The notes beneath the pieces are model-generated. The model was given only the letters and a program-made list of their open reading frames with translations, did not search any database and was not told where the DNA came from. Shown piece by piece: positions 46,489-55,374 of a stretch of 64,000 bases of DNA (position 1 is its first letter; each line of letters begins with the position of its first letter). Origin of the DNA: Leisingera methylohalidivorans DSM 14336 (GTDB lineage Bacteria > Pseudomonadota > Alphaproteobacteria > Rhodobacterales > Rhodobacteraceae); the NCBI RefSeq assembly GCF_000511355.1, contig NC_023135.1:2506371-2570370 (forward strand), given 5' to 3'. The translations under genes and the position numbers were made by a program.

Positions 46489-46911
46489 ATGACCGAGTCT
46501 TCAGCTGCGATGGCGCCCGACGCAGACACTGACCGCCCCACAATGCCGGCCCTGGCCAAGGGCTGGCGCTGCAAATGCCCCGAGTGCGGCCAGGGCAAAC
46601 TGCTGCATTCCTATCTCAAGGTGAACACCAGCTGCAGCTACTGCGGCCTGAACCTGACACATGCGCGCGCCGACGACGGACCCGCATACCTCACGATCCT
46701 GATCGTCGGCCACATCATGGCGCCCTTGATGCATGTGGTCTATTTCTCCTGGCGGCCTGAACCGCTGGTGATGTTCTCGTTTTTCACGATTGGCTGCATC
46801 GCCTCTTCCTTGTATCTGCTGCCGCGGATGAAGGGGATTGTCATTGCCTATCAATGGGCGCGGCGGATGCACGGGTTCGACAAGGAAACCCCAGCGGTAA
46901 AAGGGCAGTAA
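46489..46911 (+). CDS. DUF983 membrane protein
   Basis: 140 residues. A zinc-ribbon-like pair of CxxC motifs (CKCPECGQGK and CSYCGLNL) is followed by two membrane helices, the layout of DUF983. An N-terminal 25 residues are disordered. Function of the family is unknown. The NUDIX gene begins 4 bases after its stop, so the two are co-transcribed. Confidence 0.87.
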   Translation: MTESSAAMAPDADTDRPTMPALAKGWRCKCPECGQGKLLHSYLKVNTSCSYCGLNLTHARADDGPAYLTILIVGHIMAPLMHVVYFSWRPEPLVMFSFFTIGCIASSLYLLPRMKGIVIAYQWARRMHGFDKETPAVKGQ

Positions 46912-46915
46912 AGGC

Positions 46916-47647
46916 ATGAGCGACACATATCTCAGCGGTGAAACCACCATCGACAAAACCGCAATCCGCAATGCGGCGACCGTTATCGCCATGCGCGGCC
47001 GGATGGCGGAGGACCCGCAGGTTCTGATGGGCCAGCGCGGCGCCAAGGCCGCTTTCATGCCGAACAAATTTGTGTTTCCCGGCGGTGCCGTCGATCTGGC
47101 GGACGCAGAAATCCCGCTTGCCGCGCCGCTTTCCCCTCTCTGCCAGGAGCGTCTGCACGACAAGGCGCCCGCAGGGGTGCATCACGCCCTCAGCGTCGCC
47201 GCGGTGCGCGAGCTGTGGGAGGAAACCGGCCTGATCCTGGGGGAACCCGGCGCCTGGCACGGAGAGGTCCCGGAAGACTGGCAGGGATTTGCCGCCACCG
47301 GCCACGTCCCCTCTGCCCGCGGCATGCAGTTCGTGTTCCGCGCCCTGACCCCGCCGGGCCGCCCGCGCCGGTTTGATGCGCGCTTTTTCCTGATCGACGC
47401 CGACCAGATCACCGGCGACCTGGATGACTTCTCCCGCGCCGCGGATGAGTTGTCGCATCTGCAATGGATCCCGCTCAGCCAGGTGCGCAGCTTTGATCTG
47501 CCGTTCATTACCGAGGTGGTGCTGGCCGAAGTCACCGCCCGCGTCCGGGACGCCGAGCCGCCGCAAAGCGTGCCCTATTTCCATAACAATGACGAGGCCA
47601 GCCTGTTCCTGCGCCTGAAGGGTTATCCGATGCCCGCGAACGGGTAA
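46916..47647 (+). CDS. NUDIX hydrolase, NUDT7/19-like
   Basis: 243 residues. The central Nudix element RELWEETGL is intact, but the leading GX5E of the canonical box is not met: the positions hold A and H. FVFPGGAVDLAD precedes it, as in NUDT7/NUDT19-type proteins, some of which act on CoA derivatives. Activity and substrate are uncertain because of the changed box. Co-transcribed with the DUF983 gene; an 11-bp-stem hairpin follows the stop. Confidence 0.82.
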   Translation: MSDTYLSGETTIDKTAIRNAATVIAMRGRMAEDPQVLMGQRGAKAAFMPNKFVFPGGAVDLADAEIPLAAPLSPLCQERLHDKAPAGVHHALSVAAVRELWEETGLILGEPGAWHGEVPEDWQGFAATGHVPSARGMQFVFRALTPPGRPRRFDARFFLIDADQITGDLDDFSRAADELSHLQWIPLSQVRSFDLPFITEVVLAEVTARVRDAEPPQSVPYFHNNDEASLFLRLKGYPMPANG

Positions 47648-47666
47648 CGTTACCCTGCGCGCAAGA

Positions 47667-47696
47667 CGTCCCGGAAAGCACCTGATTTCCGGGACG
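47667..47696. terminator. hairpin between convergent NUDIX and EamA genes
   Basis: Perfect 11-bp stem CGTCCCGGAAA/TTTCCGGGACG with an 8-base loop. No T run follows on either strand, but the position between convergent genes fits a bidirectional terminator. Confidence 0.55.
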
Positions 47697-47740
47697 GGAT
47701 TATCGCATAAGGCCGGTGCCCTTGCCGCAGGCGGACCCGC

Positions 47741-48643
47741 TTACAGCGCCAGCACCAGCGCCAGGATTGACAGAACCAGCAGCCCCATGCCCGTCAGTTC
47801 GCGGGCCGTTACCTTTTCCTTAAAGAACAGCACCGAGGCCAGCAGCGACAACAGCAGCTCCACCTGCCCCACAGCCTTGACATAGGCGGCATTCTGCAGC
47901 GTGAAGGCCCAGAACCAGCAGAACGAGCCGCCCATGCTGGTCAGCCCCACCCAGACCGCGACCCGGCGCGCGGCCCAGACCCGGGCGATTTCGCCCCTGT
48001 CCCGCAGTCCCAGCCAGACAAGCATGAACAGCGTCTGCAAGCAGACCACCGCCGCCAGCGTCACCCCGGCGCGAAAGGCCGCCTCCAAATCACCCAGCTG
48101 CAAGGCGGCCCCGCGGTAGCTGACGGCGGAAAAGGCAAACAGAACCCCCGACCCCAGTCCCAGCTGCGACGCCCGGTTGGTCAGATGCCGCCACCAGCCC
48201 CCCTGCGCGTCCGGTGTCTTGGACAGCACCAGCACCGCCGTCAGCCCGATCAGGATCGCCACCCAGCCGCCAAGGCTGACCGGGTCGCCCAGAACTGCCA
48301 GGCCGACGATGGCAGTCTGAATGACTTCGGTTTTCTTGAAGGTGATGCCAACCGCAAAATTGCGCTGCTTGAACAGGGCCACCACGCAGACGGTGGCCAG
48401 GATCTGCGCGGTGCCGCCAATGGCGGCGAACATCCAGAACGCCGGCCCCAGCGCTGGCAGCGGCCGGCCGGAGACCGCCAGATAGGCCGCCAGCCCCGCC
48501 AGGATAAACGGCGCGGAATAGAAAAACCGGGCGAAGGTGGCCCCGCCCGGCGACAGCGTCACGTTGCTCAGCGTCTTCTGCAGCATGAACCGCACAGTCT
48601 GAAAGGAGGCAGCGGCAATTGATACGGGGATCCAGGCGAACAT
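47741..48643 (-). CDS. EamA-family (DMT) transporter
   Basis: 300 residues with ten predicted membrane helices in two repeated five-helix halves, as in EamA drug/metabolite transporters. The second half ends ELLLSLLASVLFFKEKVTA, the typical PF00892 tail. Inner-membrane permease or exporter of unknown substrate. It lies 18 bp downstream of the desaturase gene on the same strand and may share its transcript. Confidence 0.88.
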   Translation of the reverse strand: MFAWIPVSIAAASFQTVRFMLQKTLSNVTLSPGGATFARFFYSAPFILAGLAAYLAVSGRPLPALGPAFWMFAAIGGTAQILATVCVVALFKQRNFAVGITFKKTEVIQTAIVGLAVLGDPVSLGGWVAILIGLTAVLVLSKTPDAQGGWWRHLTNRASQLGLGSGVLFAFSAVSYRGAALQLGDLEAAFRAGVTLAAVVCLQTLFMLVWLGLRDRGEIARVWAARRVAVWVGLTSMGGSFCWFWAFTLQNAAYVKAVGQVELLLSLLASVLFFKEKVTARELTGMGLLVLSILALVLAL

Positions 48644-48661
48644 GCTGCCGCTTATGCGCGC

Positions 48662-49576
48662 TTATTTCTCCTGCTGCCAGAGCGGATGCGGGACCGGGTC
48701 CTTGGCGCGCAGCAGATAGTTGCGGAGAATCTGCAGGTAGTTGCGGTAGACATAGCCGCCGTTGGCCTGCAGGAACTCCGCCCGGCGCGTCTGATACAGC
48801 CGCGGCAGCGCATGCCAGGGAACGCCCGGATGCCTGTGATGCACCGCATGAAGGTTGTTGTTCAGGAATAGAAAAGCCAGCAGCCCTCTGTCCTCGATCA
48901 CCACCGAGCGGCCCTGGGCGGTTTCATGCGCCCGATGCTCCAGAAAGGTGCGGATCTTCAAGAGCCCAAGCCCCGAATAGGCGCCCAGCACCGCCGCCCA
49001 CAGCGGCGCCGGCGACTGCAGCACCACCCAGATCACCGGCACCAGGCCCAGAACATGCAGGATCCAGTCGCGGGCAATCCCCGGTTCGCCCCTGCGCGCC
49101 AGCCGCCAGTCGCCCGCCATGAAGCAGACCTGCCCCATCAGCGGCCCCAGCACCACCCGGCCCAGCAATGTATTGTTCACCCGCAGCAGGCCCTTGCGCC
49201 AGCCCGGCAGCTTGGCCCAGACCGCCGGATCCTGAAAATTGCTCTCCGGATCGTCATATGGATCTGTCAGCAGCTCATCCTCATGATGCGCCAGATGGGT
49301 GTCGCGGAACCGGCCATAGGGGATCGCCATACTCAAGGGAAAGAACAGCAGTGCCTCGTTCTGCCAGCGGCTGCGGAACGGGTGGCCGTGCAGTGCCTCA
49401 TGGGTCAGCGAGGAATGCAGCGCCGCCATCAGGCCCAGTGCCGGCACGGTCAAGGCCAGACTGACCGATGGCAGCAGCCACAGTGCTGCCAGCCAGCCGC
49501 CGTGGCAGGCCAGAATCAGCGCCAGCGTGCTCCACTCAACACCGCGCGGCATGTAGTCGTTGCGTCCTTCAGACAT
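48662..49576 (-). CDS. membrane fatty-acid desaturase/hydroxylase-type protein
   Basis: 304 residues with hydrophobic pairs of helices and the three histidine boxes of the di-iron desaturase superfamily: HEALHGH (59-65), HLAHHED (94-100) and HAVHHRH in the C-terminal third. Such enzymes desaturate or hydroxylate lipid chains or carotenoids at the inner membrane. It overlaps the upstream DUF2061 gene by 8 bases. A divergent XRE regulator 115 bp from the operon start is a candidate controller. Confidence 0.86.
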   Translation of the reverse strand: MSEGRNDYMPRGVEWSTLALILACHGGWLAALWLLPSVSLALTVPALGLMAALHSSLTHEALHGHPFRSRWQNEALLFFPLSMAIPYGRFRDTHLAHHEDELLTDPYDDPESNFQDPAVWAKLPGWRKGLLRVNNTLLGRVVLGPLMGQVCFMAGDWRLARRGEPGIARDWILHVLGLVPVIWVVLQSPAPLWAAVLGAYSGLGLLKIRTFLEHRAHETAQGRSVVIEDRGLLAFLFLNNNLHAVHHRHPGVPWHALPRLYQTRRAEFLQANGGYVYRNYLQILRNYLLRAKDPVPHPLWQQEK

Positions 49577-49775
49577 GGAATCGCCCCCACTGGACTTTCG
49601 ACCAGACGCGTTCGTAGATCAGGTAGACGGTGAAACCAATGCCCGTATTGACCAGTGCCATCATCCCGCCGGTCTTGGCAGACCCGGTGGCGATCAGCCC
49701 CACCAGCGTCATCGTCGCCAGCCCAAGAATGTTCCAAATCACCGCCTTCACGATTGAACGCCTGTGCGTTTCCAT
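49569..49775 (-). CDS. DUF2061 small membrane protein
   Basis: 68 residues from the ATG at 49775, with AGGAGG upstream. Two membrane helices (IVKAVIWNILGLATMTLVG; ALVNTGIGFTVYLIYERVW) fit DUF2061. Function unknown. It is the first gene of a minus-strand unit with the desaturase. Confidence 0.83.
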   Translation of the reverse strand: METHRRSIVKAVIWNILGLATMTLVGLIATGSAKTGGMMALVNTGIGFTVYLIYERVWSKVQWGRFHV

Positions 49776-49874
49776 TCTGCCTCCTGCTATTTCTTGATAA
49801 GCGCTTGCTTCCAAACTATCCCGTTCTGCACCTGTGCAGAATTCCGAATGCAGTTAACAAAATTCAGCGGATGT

Positions 49875-49904
49875 GATATTTTCAAACATATGATAGAAAA
49901 TATC
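49875..49904. promoter_or_regulatory. 9-bp inverted repeat spanning the XRE start codon
   Basis: GATATTTTC (49875-49883) and GAAAATATC (49896-49904), perfect arms with centres 21 bp apart, about two helical turns. The regulator's ATG (49890) lies in the spacer. AT-rich in a GC-rich region, it is a likely operator for autoregulation and perhaps for the divergent desaturase operon. Confidence 0.55.
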
Positions 49905-50753
49905 GACAAACGGGTGCGAGCCGCACAGTTCCGGCAAAGGCTGAACCGGGCGCTGCGCGACAGCGGCCTCAGCCAAAGCGCCCTGGCCCGCGCCGTCGGC
50001 GTCGACCGTTCCACCATCTCTCAGCTCTTGACGGATGAGGGTGCGCGATTGCCGAACGCCCATGTGGTCGGCGCCTGCGCCGGTGCCCTGGGGGTTTCCG
50101 CCGACTGGCTCCTCAGCCTCTCCGACCGGCCCGAAAGCGCGGCGGAGCTGCTGGCCTCCAGCCTGTCGCTGACCGAGGCACCGCGGGCGCTGGTGGATGA
50201 GCGGATTTTCGAATGGCATCAGGAGGCGCTTGGCTACAAGATCCGCCACGTGCCTGCCGCCCTGCCCGACATGCTGAAAACCCGCGCCCTGCTGGAATGG
50301 GAATACTCCCCCCACCTGGGCCGCACCGCCGGCCAGGCCATCGGCGCGTCCGAGGACCGGCTCACCTGGATGCGCCAGTCGCCCTCGGACTATGAAATCG
50401 CCATGCCGCTGTATGAGCTCGACAGCTTCGCGCATGGTGTGGGATATTACGAAGGCCTGCCGCTGGAGGTCAGGCTGGAACAGCTCACCCAGTTCGAACG
50501 CCTTTGCGAGCAGCTTTACCCCCGGCTGCGGATCTATCTGTTTGATGCCAAACGGCTCTACTCCGCACCGCTCACTCTTTTCGGCCCGCTTCTCTGCGTG
50601 TTCTACGCCGGCACGCATTATCTGGCCTTCCGCGACAAGGAGCGGATCGCGACCTTCACCAGCCATTTCGACAATCTGGTGCGCGAGGCGGATCTCACCG
50701 CGCGGCAGCTGCCAGGGCGGCTCAGGGCGCTGAGGGCAGCGATCAGCAGTTAG
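49890..50753 (+). CDS. XRE-family transcriptional regulator with C-terminal effector region
   Basis: 287 residues from the ATG at 49890. An N-terminal helix-turn-helix (LSQSALARAVGVDRSTISQL, about 28-47) is followed by a roughly 200-residue domain with no clear relative that I recognise (DSFAHGVGYYEGLP, LFGPLLCVFYAGTHYLAFRD). The large C-terminal part suggests ligand sensing. Divergent from the DUF2061/desaturase operon; the inverted repeat over its start is its probable binding site. Confidence 0.85.
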   Translation: MIENIDKRVRAAQFRQRLNRALRDSGLSQSALARAVGVDRSTISQLLTDEGARLPNAHVVGACAGALGVSADWLLSLSDRPESAAELLASSLSLTEAPRALVDERIFEWHQEALGYKIRHVPAALPDMLKTRALLEWEYSPHLGRTAGQAIGASEDRLTWMRQSPSDYEIAMPLYELDSFAHGVGYYEGLPLEVRLEQLTQFERLCEQLYPRLRIYLFDAKRLYSAPLTLFGPLLCVFYAGTHYLAFRDKERIATFTSHFDNLVREADLTARQLPGRLRALRAAISS

Positions 50754-50834
50754 GGCTGTTTCGCCCGGCCAGACAGGTTCCGCCCTCAACGCATTGTCAT
50801 GCAGAGCGGGCGCTTCCGCCCACCGCCCCCGGCG

Positions 50835-51593
50835 TCACACTTTCGGATCCGGGTTCACCGTGTGCCCGTCCACCGCGATCACCTGACCCGACACCAGCCG
50901 TGCCGCATCCGAGCCGAGGAACACCGCCATATTGGCAATGTCACGGGCCTCGACAAAGCTGCCCATCGAGGTGCCCGCGGCATAGCCCGCGTAAACCTCG
51001 TCCCGGGTCATCCCCTTGGCCGCCGCCTCGCGCGCCAGCACGCCCTCCATCCGCGGCCCCTCCACCGCGCCGGGGCAGATCGCATTGGCGCGGATGCCAA
51101 AGGGGCCAAGCTCCATCGCCAGCGTCTTCATCAGCCCGATGACAGCCCATTTCGCCGAACAATAGGGCGCCCGGTTCGGATAGCCGTACTGCCCCGCGGT
51201 CGAAGACGTCACGACAATCGACCCGGCCTTGGCGGCCTTCATCATCGGCGCGGCATGTTTCGCCGCCAGAAAGCAGCCCTCCAGGTTGACGCTGACGCAT
51301 TTGCGCCAGTCCTCCAGCGCGATGTCTTCGATCAGCGCGGTCGGCCCGGCGACGCCCGCATTGGCGCAAAGCACATCCAGCCCGCCCCAGTCCCCGGCGA
51401 TCTCGGCAAACAGCGCCTTGACCCCGGCCTCGTCGGTGGCATCCACCGCCGTTGTCCGCCAGCCAGCCGGCACATCCGCCAGCGCCACCGCGCTCACATC
51501 CGTGACCCAGACCTGATGCCCGGCAGCGGCAAAGCCCTCGGCCATCGCCCGGCCGATGCCGGACCCGCCGGCAGTGATCAGAACCCGGCTCAT
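50835..51593 (-). CDS. short-chain dehydrogenase/reductase in the carnitine cluster
   Basis: 252 residues. N-terminal cofactor motif TAGGSGIG (7-14), catalytic Ser in VTSSTAG and YCSAK as YxxxK, and a C-terminal GQVIAVDGH. It overlaps the carnitine dehydrogenase fusion by 4 bases (ATGA). Context suggests a step in carnitine or a related hydroxyacid pathway, but the substrate is not shown by sequence. Confidence 0.88.
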   Translation of the reverse strand: MSRVLITAGGSGIGRAMAEGFAAAGHQVWVTDVSAVALADVPAGWRTTAVDATDEAGVKALFAEIAGDWGGLDVLCANAGVAGPTALIEDIALEDWRKCVSVNLEGCFLAAKHAAPMMKAAKAGSIVVTSSTAGQYGYPNRAPYCSAKWAVIGLMKTLAMELGPFGIRANAICPGAVEGPRMEGVLAREAAAKGMTRDEVYAGYAAGTSMGSFVEARDIANMAVFLGSDAARLVSGQVIAVDGHTVNPDPKV

Positions 51594-53062
51594 CGCGGAG
51601 CCCCGATCGCACGTCCCAGTCCCTCAGGCGCCGGCAGCGCGGAATGCGCCTCGGCCAGCTTCAGAAGATTGGCCTCGATATGCGGCGCAGGCGGCGCCGA
51701 GCGGCGGGTCGCAAGATCCACATGCAGCAGCATATGCTCCCCTGTCGCCAGCAGCCGTTCACCGGAATACATCTCGTGCCACAGATGCATCTTCTTGCCC
51801 GCACCCATGATCACCCGCGTCCGCACCTGGATCGGGTCGCCCGCATGCACCTCGTCAATATGGCGGATATGGGTTTCGGCGGTGAAGTAGCTGCCGCCGT
51901 TTGCGATATACTCCGCATCGCAGCCGATGATCATCATCAACCGGTCTGTGGACTGGGCAAAGGCATCCAGATACCGGCTCTCGGTCATGTGGCCGTTGTA
52001 GTCGGTCCAGTCCAGCGGCACGGTGCGGCATTGGGTCAGCACCGGCTGGCTCAGGTCCGCCAGATCCGCGACCGAGCGCACCAGCCCGGCCTCGCCCTCG
52101 CGGCCCTTATCATGAGCATTCTGCAGCGCACCCGCGCCCCAGTCATTGTTGCCCAGCGCCCGCATCATGCCGACCAGGTTGTCATCCCGGATCTGCTCCA
52201 TTTTGCGGATCGGCAAATGGCCGGACTGGGCATCCGACTGGCCTGCGATCAGGTCGACCAGCTCATCATTGAACTCCGGCACATCCATCAGCTTGGTCCA
52301 AGGCCAAGACAGACAAGGCCCGAACTGCGCCATGAAATGCTTCATGCCCGCTTCGCCGCCCGCCACCCGGTAGGTGTCGAACAGCCCCATCTGCGCCCAG
52401 CGGATGCCAAAGCCGTAGCGGATGGCGTTGTCGATCTCCTCGGTGGTGGCGATGCCGTCCCTGACCAGCCACAGCGCCTCGCGCCAGACCGCTTCCAGGA
52501 AACGGTCCGCCACATGCGCGTCGATCTCTTTCTTCAGATGCAGCGGATACATGCCCAGGCCCGAGATGATCTCCCTGGCCCGCTCAATCACGCCGGCCGG
52601 GTTGGCCGCCGTCGTGACCAGTTCCACCAGCGGCAGCAGATAGACCGGGTTGAACGGATGCGTCACCACGATCTGCCCCGGCGCCTCGCGCCCCTCCTGC
52701 AGCTGCGACGGCTTGAAGCCGCTGGTGGACGAACCGATCACCGCATCGGGCGCGCAATGGGCCTGCAGCTCGCCGTAAACCTTCTGCTTCAGGTCCAGCC
52801 GCTCCGGCACGCTCTCCTGAATCCATTCGGCATCCTTCACGGCCCCGGCAATGGTGTCATGGTACGACAACTGCCCCTCTGCGGGCAGCGCCACATTGCC
52901 CAGACCGGGCAGCGAGCGCCGCGCATTATACAGCACTTCGCTGATCTTGCGTTCGGCTTCCGGGTCCGGGTCGAACACCCGCACGTTCCAGCCATTAAGC
53001 AGGAACCGCGCGGCCCAGCCGCCGCCAATAACCCCGCCGCCGATGATTGCTGCTGTTTTCAT
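51590..53062 (-). CDS. L-carnitine 3-dehydrogenase fused to a hotdog thioesterase
   Basis: 490 residues from the ATG at 53062, with GAGAGG upstream. Residues 1-315 form a 3-hydroxyacyl-CoA-dehydrogenase-type NAD domain (IIGGGVIGGGWAA; VVTHPFNPVYLLPLVE). Residues about 325-470 form a 4HBT hotdog thioesterase (PLDWTDYNGHM). Pseudomonas has these activities as separate CdhA (carnitine to 3-dehydrocarnitine) and CdhB (betainyl-CoA thioesterase); here they are one chain. With the BKACE-type enzyme next to it, the three activities convert carnitine to glycine betaine. Confidence 0.9.
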   Translation of the reverse strand: MKTAAIIGGGVIGGGWAARFLLNGWNVRVFDPDPEAERKISEVLYNARRSLPGLGNVALPAEGQLSYHDTIAGAVKDAEWIQESVPERLDLKQKVYGELQAHCAPDAVIGSSTSGFKPSQLQEGREAPGQIVVTHPFNPVYLLPLVELVTTAANPAGVIERAREIISGLGMYPLHLKKEIDAHVADRFLEAVWREALWLVRDGIATTEEIDNAIRYGFGIRWAQMGLFDTYRVAGGEAGMKHFMAQFGPCLSWPWTKLMDVPEFNDELVDLIAGQSDAQSGHLPIRKMEQIRDDNLVGMMRALGNNDWGAGALQNAHDKGREGEAGLVRSVADLADLSQPVLTQCRTVPLDWTDYNGHMTESRYLDAFAQSTDRLMMIIGCDAEYIANGGSYFTAETHIRHIDEVHAGDPIQVRTRVIMGAGKKMHLWHEMYSGERLLATGEHMLLHVDLATRRSAPPAPHIEANLLKLAEAHSALPAPEGLGRAIGAPR

Positions 53063-53087
53063 GGTTTTACCTCTCGGGAAATCTCCT

Positions 53088-53174
53088 GGCCCGTGCTCTA
53101 GCACGGGCCGCGCCCGACCCTCCCCCACGGGGAGGGCGCTTTCGCCCCCGCCCCGAGGGCCGGTCGCGGCCCTC
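53088..53174. repeat. array of three GC-rich hairpins between BKACE and carnitine dehydrogenase genes
   Basis: Three perfect stems follow each other: GGCCCGTGC-TCTA-GCACGGGCC (53088-53109), CCCTCCCC-CAC-GGGGAGGG (53118-53136) and GAGGGCCG-GTCG-CGGCCCTC (53155-53174). They fill most of the 173-bp gap inside the operon. They may set mRNA stability or reduce downstream expression, or be a dispersed repeat. Confidence 0.6.
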
Positions 53175-53235
53175 TGTTGTTCTTGCCGGTGCGCAGGGGG
53201 TGTACAGACGGTGCGCACATGCCCCTTGCCCCTGC

Positions 53236-54153
53236 TTACTTCGCCGCTGGCGCGCGCTTTGTCAGACCCAGCTTCTCGCGCACTTCTGCCGGTCCGATCA
53301 GCTTGCCGCCCATGTTCTCGATGATAGCGCCGGCACGCTCCACCAGCTGCCAGTTTTCAGCCAGCTGGCCCTTGCCCAGCCACAGGTTGTCTTCCAGCCC
53401 GACCCGCACATTGCCGCCCGCCAGAACAGACGCCGCCACATAGGCCATCTGATCCCGGCCCAGCGAGAACGCCGACCAGTTCCAGTCTGAGGGCACATTG
53501 TTGACCATCGCCATGAAGGTATTCAGATCGTTCGGCGCCCCCCACGGCACCCCCATGCACAGCTGCACCAGGGCGGGGCTGTCCAGCACCCCTTCCTTCA
53601 CCAGTTCCTTGGCAAACCACAGGTGGCCCGTGTCAAAGGCCTCGATCTCGGGTTTCACGCCCAGATCGGTCATCATCTGCCCCATCGCCCGCAGCATCCC
53701 CGGCGTGTTGGTCATCACGTAATCGGCCTCGGCAAAGTTCATGGTGCCGCAGTCCAGAGTGCAGATTTCCGGCAGGCATTCCGCCACATGCGCCATCCGC
53801 TCGGTCGCACCGACCATATCGGTGCCCGCCGGGTTCACCGGCAGCGGGTTTTCGGTATCGCCGAACACCATGTCGCCGCCCATACCGGCGGTCAGGTTCA
53901 GCACCACATCGACCTCGGCGTCGCGAATCCGGTCGGTGACTTCACGGTACAGCGCCAGATCGCGGCTCGGCACGCCGGTATCCGGATCGCGCACATGGCA
54001 ATGCACTACCGCGGCGCCGGCCTTGGCCGCGGCAATGGCGCTATCGGCGATTTCCTTGGGCGAACGCGGCACATGCGGGCTGCGGTCCTGGGTGCCCCCG
54101 GAGCCGGTCACGGCACAGGTGATGAAGACGTCCCGGTTCATTTCCAGAGGCAT
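53236..54153 (-). CDS. BKACE-family dehydrocarnitine cleavage enzyme
   Basis: 305 residues from the ATG at 54153, with TAGGGAAA upstream. The zinc-binding pair H51 and H53 (VVHCHVRDP) and the TIM-barrel pattern (EAFDTGHLWFAKEL; MGVPWGAPND) mark the beta-keto acid cleavage enzyme family. In carnitine loci this enzyme acts on 3-dehydrocarnitine and acetyl-CoA to give betainyl-CoA and acetoacetate (CdhC role). First gene of the minus-strand unit, divergent from the regulator. Confidence 0.9.
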   Translation of the reverse strand: MPLEMNRDVFITCAVTGSGGTQDRSPHVPRSPKEIADSAIAAAKAGAAVVHCHVRDPDTGVPSRDLALYREVTDRIRDAEVDVVLNLTAGMGGDMVFGDTENPLPVNPAGTDMVGATERMAHVAECLPEICTLDCGTMNFAEADYVMTNTPGMLRAMGQMMTDLGVKPEIEAFDTGHLWFAKELVKEGVLDSPALVQLCMGVPWGAPNDLNTFMAMVNNVPSDWNWSAFSLGRDQMAYVAASVLAGGNVRVGLEDNLWLGKGQLAENWQLVERAGAIIENMGGKLIGPAEVREKLGLTKRAPAAK

Positions 54154-54283
54154 TTTTATTTTCCCTACAATGTACAGGGTTTTGCCTCGGGTTATCCCCA
54201 GGCTCTTCCCCAGATTCTGATTTGCTCTGACAGCGACTCTGCCGCAGCCTTTTGCAACACAGTTTACACCAGGCGAATCGAAG

Positions 54284-55270
54284 TTGATGAAATCCGCAAA
54301 AAACATCCTGCAGCCCGAGCACCAGCCGCTGAAAACCGCGGTGCTGGTGCTGGATGAATGCAACACCCTGTCCTTTGCGGCTGCGGTGGATCCGATGCGC
54401 GCCGCCAACCGGCTGGCCGGGCGGGCGGCCTTCGACTGGGATTACGTCAGCGCCACGCAGGAGCCGCCGATGCTGACCAGCGGCCTCACCGTGCCCAGCG
54501 TTCCGCTGGCCCGGCTGCAGGGCTGCGAGCTGCTGATCGTCGCGGCCGGCTTCCAGCTGGCACGCCACGCCACCCCAAGCCTGCTGGCAGGCCTGCGCCG
54601 CATCGCCGCCACCGGCGCCACCATTGCAGGCATCGACGGCGGCCCCTGGCTGATGGCCGAAGCCGGGCTGCTGGACGGCCATCCGGCAACCAACCACTGG
54701 GAGGATCTGGAAAACTTCGCCAGCCGCTTCCCCGAAGTTGACGTGCGCAATGACCGTTTCACCGTGTCCGACGGCCGCCTGACCTCCGGCGGCGCCACCC
54801 CGGCGATTGAAATGATGCTGCACATCATCAGCGCCCGCCACGGCGCCGGCTTTGCCGCCCGCGTCGCCGGGCTGTTCCTTTATGACGGCCCCGCCGCCGA
54901 ACCGCGCCCGCAAAGCCGCCTGGGCGGGCACAAGCACAATGCGCTCACGGCCAAGGCCAACGCCCTGATGGAGGCCGCGCTGGACGAGCCGTTGCCGCTC
55001 AGCGCCATCGCCGAGACCCTCGGCACCAGCCCGCGCAGCCTGCAGCAGCAGTTCCGCCTGCGGCTCAACACCACGCCGCAGGACCACTACCTGCAGCTGC
55101 GTCTGGCCGAAGCCCGCCGTCTGGTGACCGACACCGACCTGCCGCTGATGGAGGTTGCGATTGCCACCGGCTTCACCTCGCAATCCAGCTTCGCCCGCGC
55201 CTTCCGCACCGCGCACGGCACCTCTGCCCGCGACCTGCGCCAGGAACAGGCGCGGCCCACCGCGCATTAA
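54284..55270 (+). CDS. cdhR: GlxA-type AraC transcriptional regulator, CdhR-like
   Basis: 328 residues. An N-terminal DJ-1/PfpI-type amidotransferase-like sensor domain (about 12-190) and a C-terminal AraC double helix-turn-helix (PLSAIAETLGTSPRSLQQQF; LPLMEVAIATGFTSQSSFAR). This is the architecture of CdhR and GbdR, which respond to carnitine and glycine betaine. Divergent from the carnitine genes, with 130 bp between starts, it is their likely activator. The symbol follows context and could be wrong at ortholog level. Confidence 0.86.
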   Translation: MMKSAKNILQPEHQPLKTAVLVLDECNTLSFAAAVDPMRAANRLAGRAAFDWDYVSATQEPPMLTSGLTVPSVPLARLQGCELLIVAAGFQLARHATPSLLAGLRRIAATGATIAGIDGGPWLMAEAGLLDGHPATNHWEDLENFASRFPEVDVRNDRFTVSDGRLTSGGATPAIEMMLHIISARHGAGFAARVAGLFLYDGPAAEPRPQSRLGGHKHNALTAKANALMEAALDEPLPLSAIAETLGTSPRSLQQQFRLRLNTTPQDHYLQLRLAEARRLVTDTDLPLMEVAIATGFTSQSSFARAFRTAHGTSARDLRQEQARPTAH

Positions 55271-55374
55271 CTGGCCGCTGAATTCGTCAGGCCAGCGGGA
55301 CGCTGTTCTCCCCGGTGGGATGATCCCTCATCGATCTTCCGGATCGGATGGCTGGAAGTCGGCCTATGGCCGCT

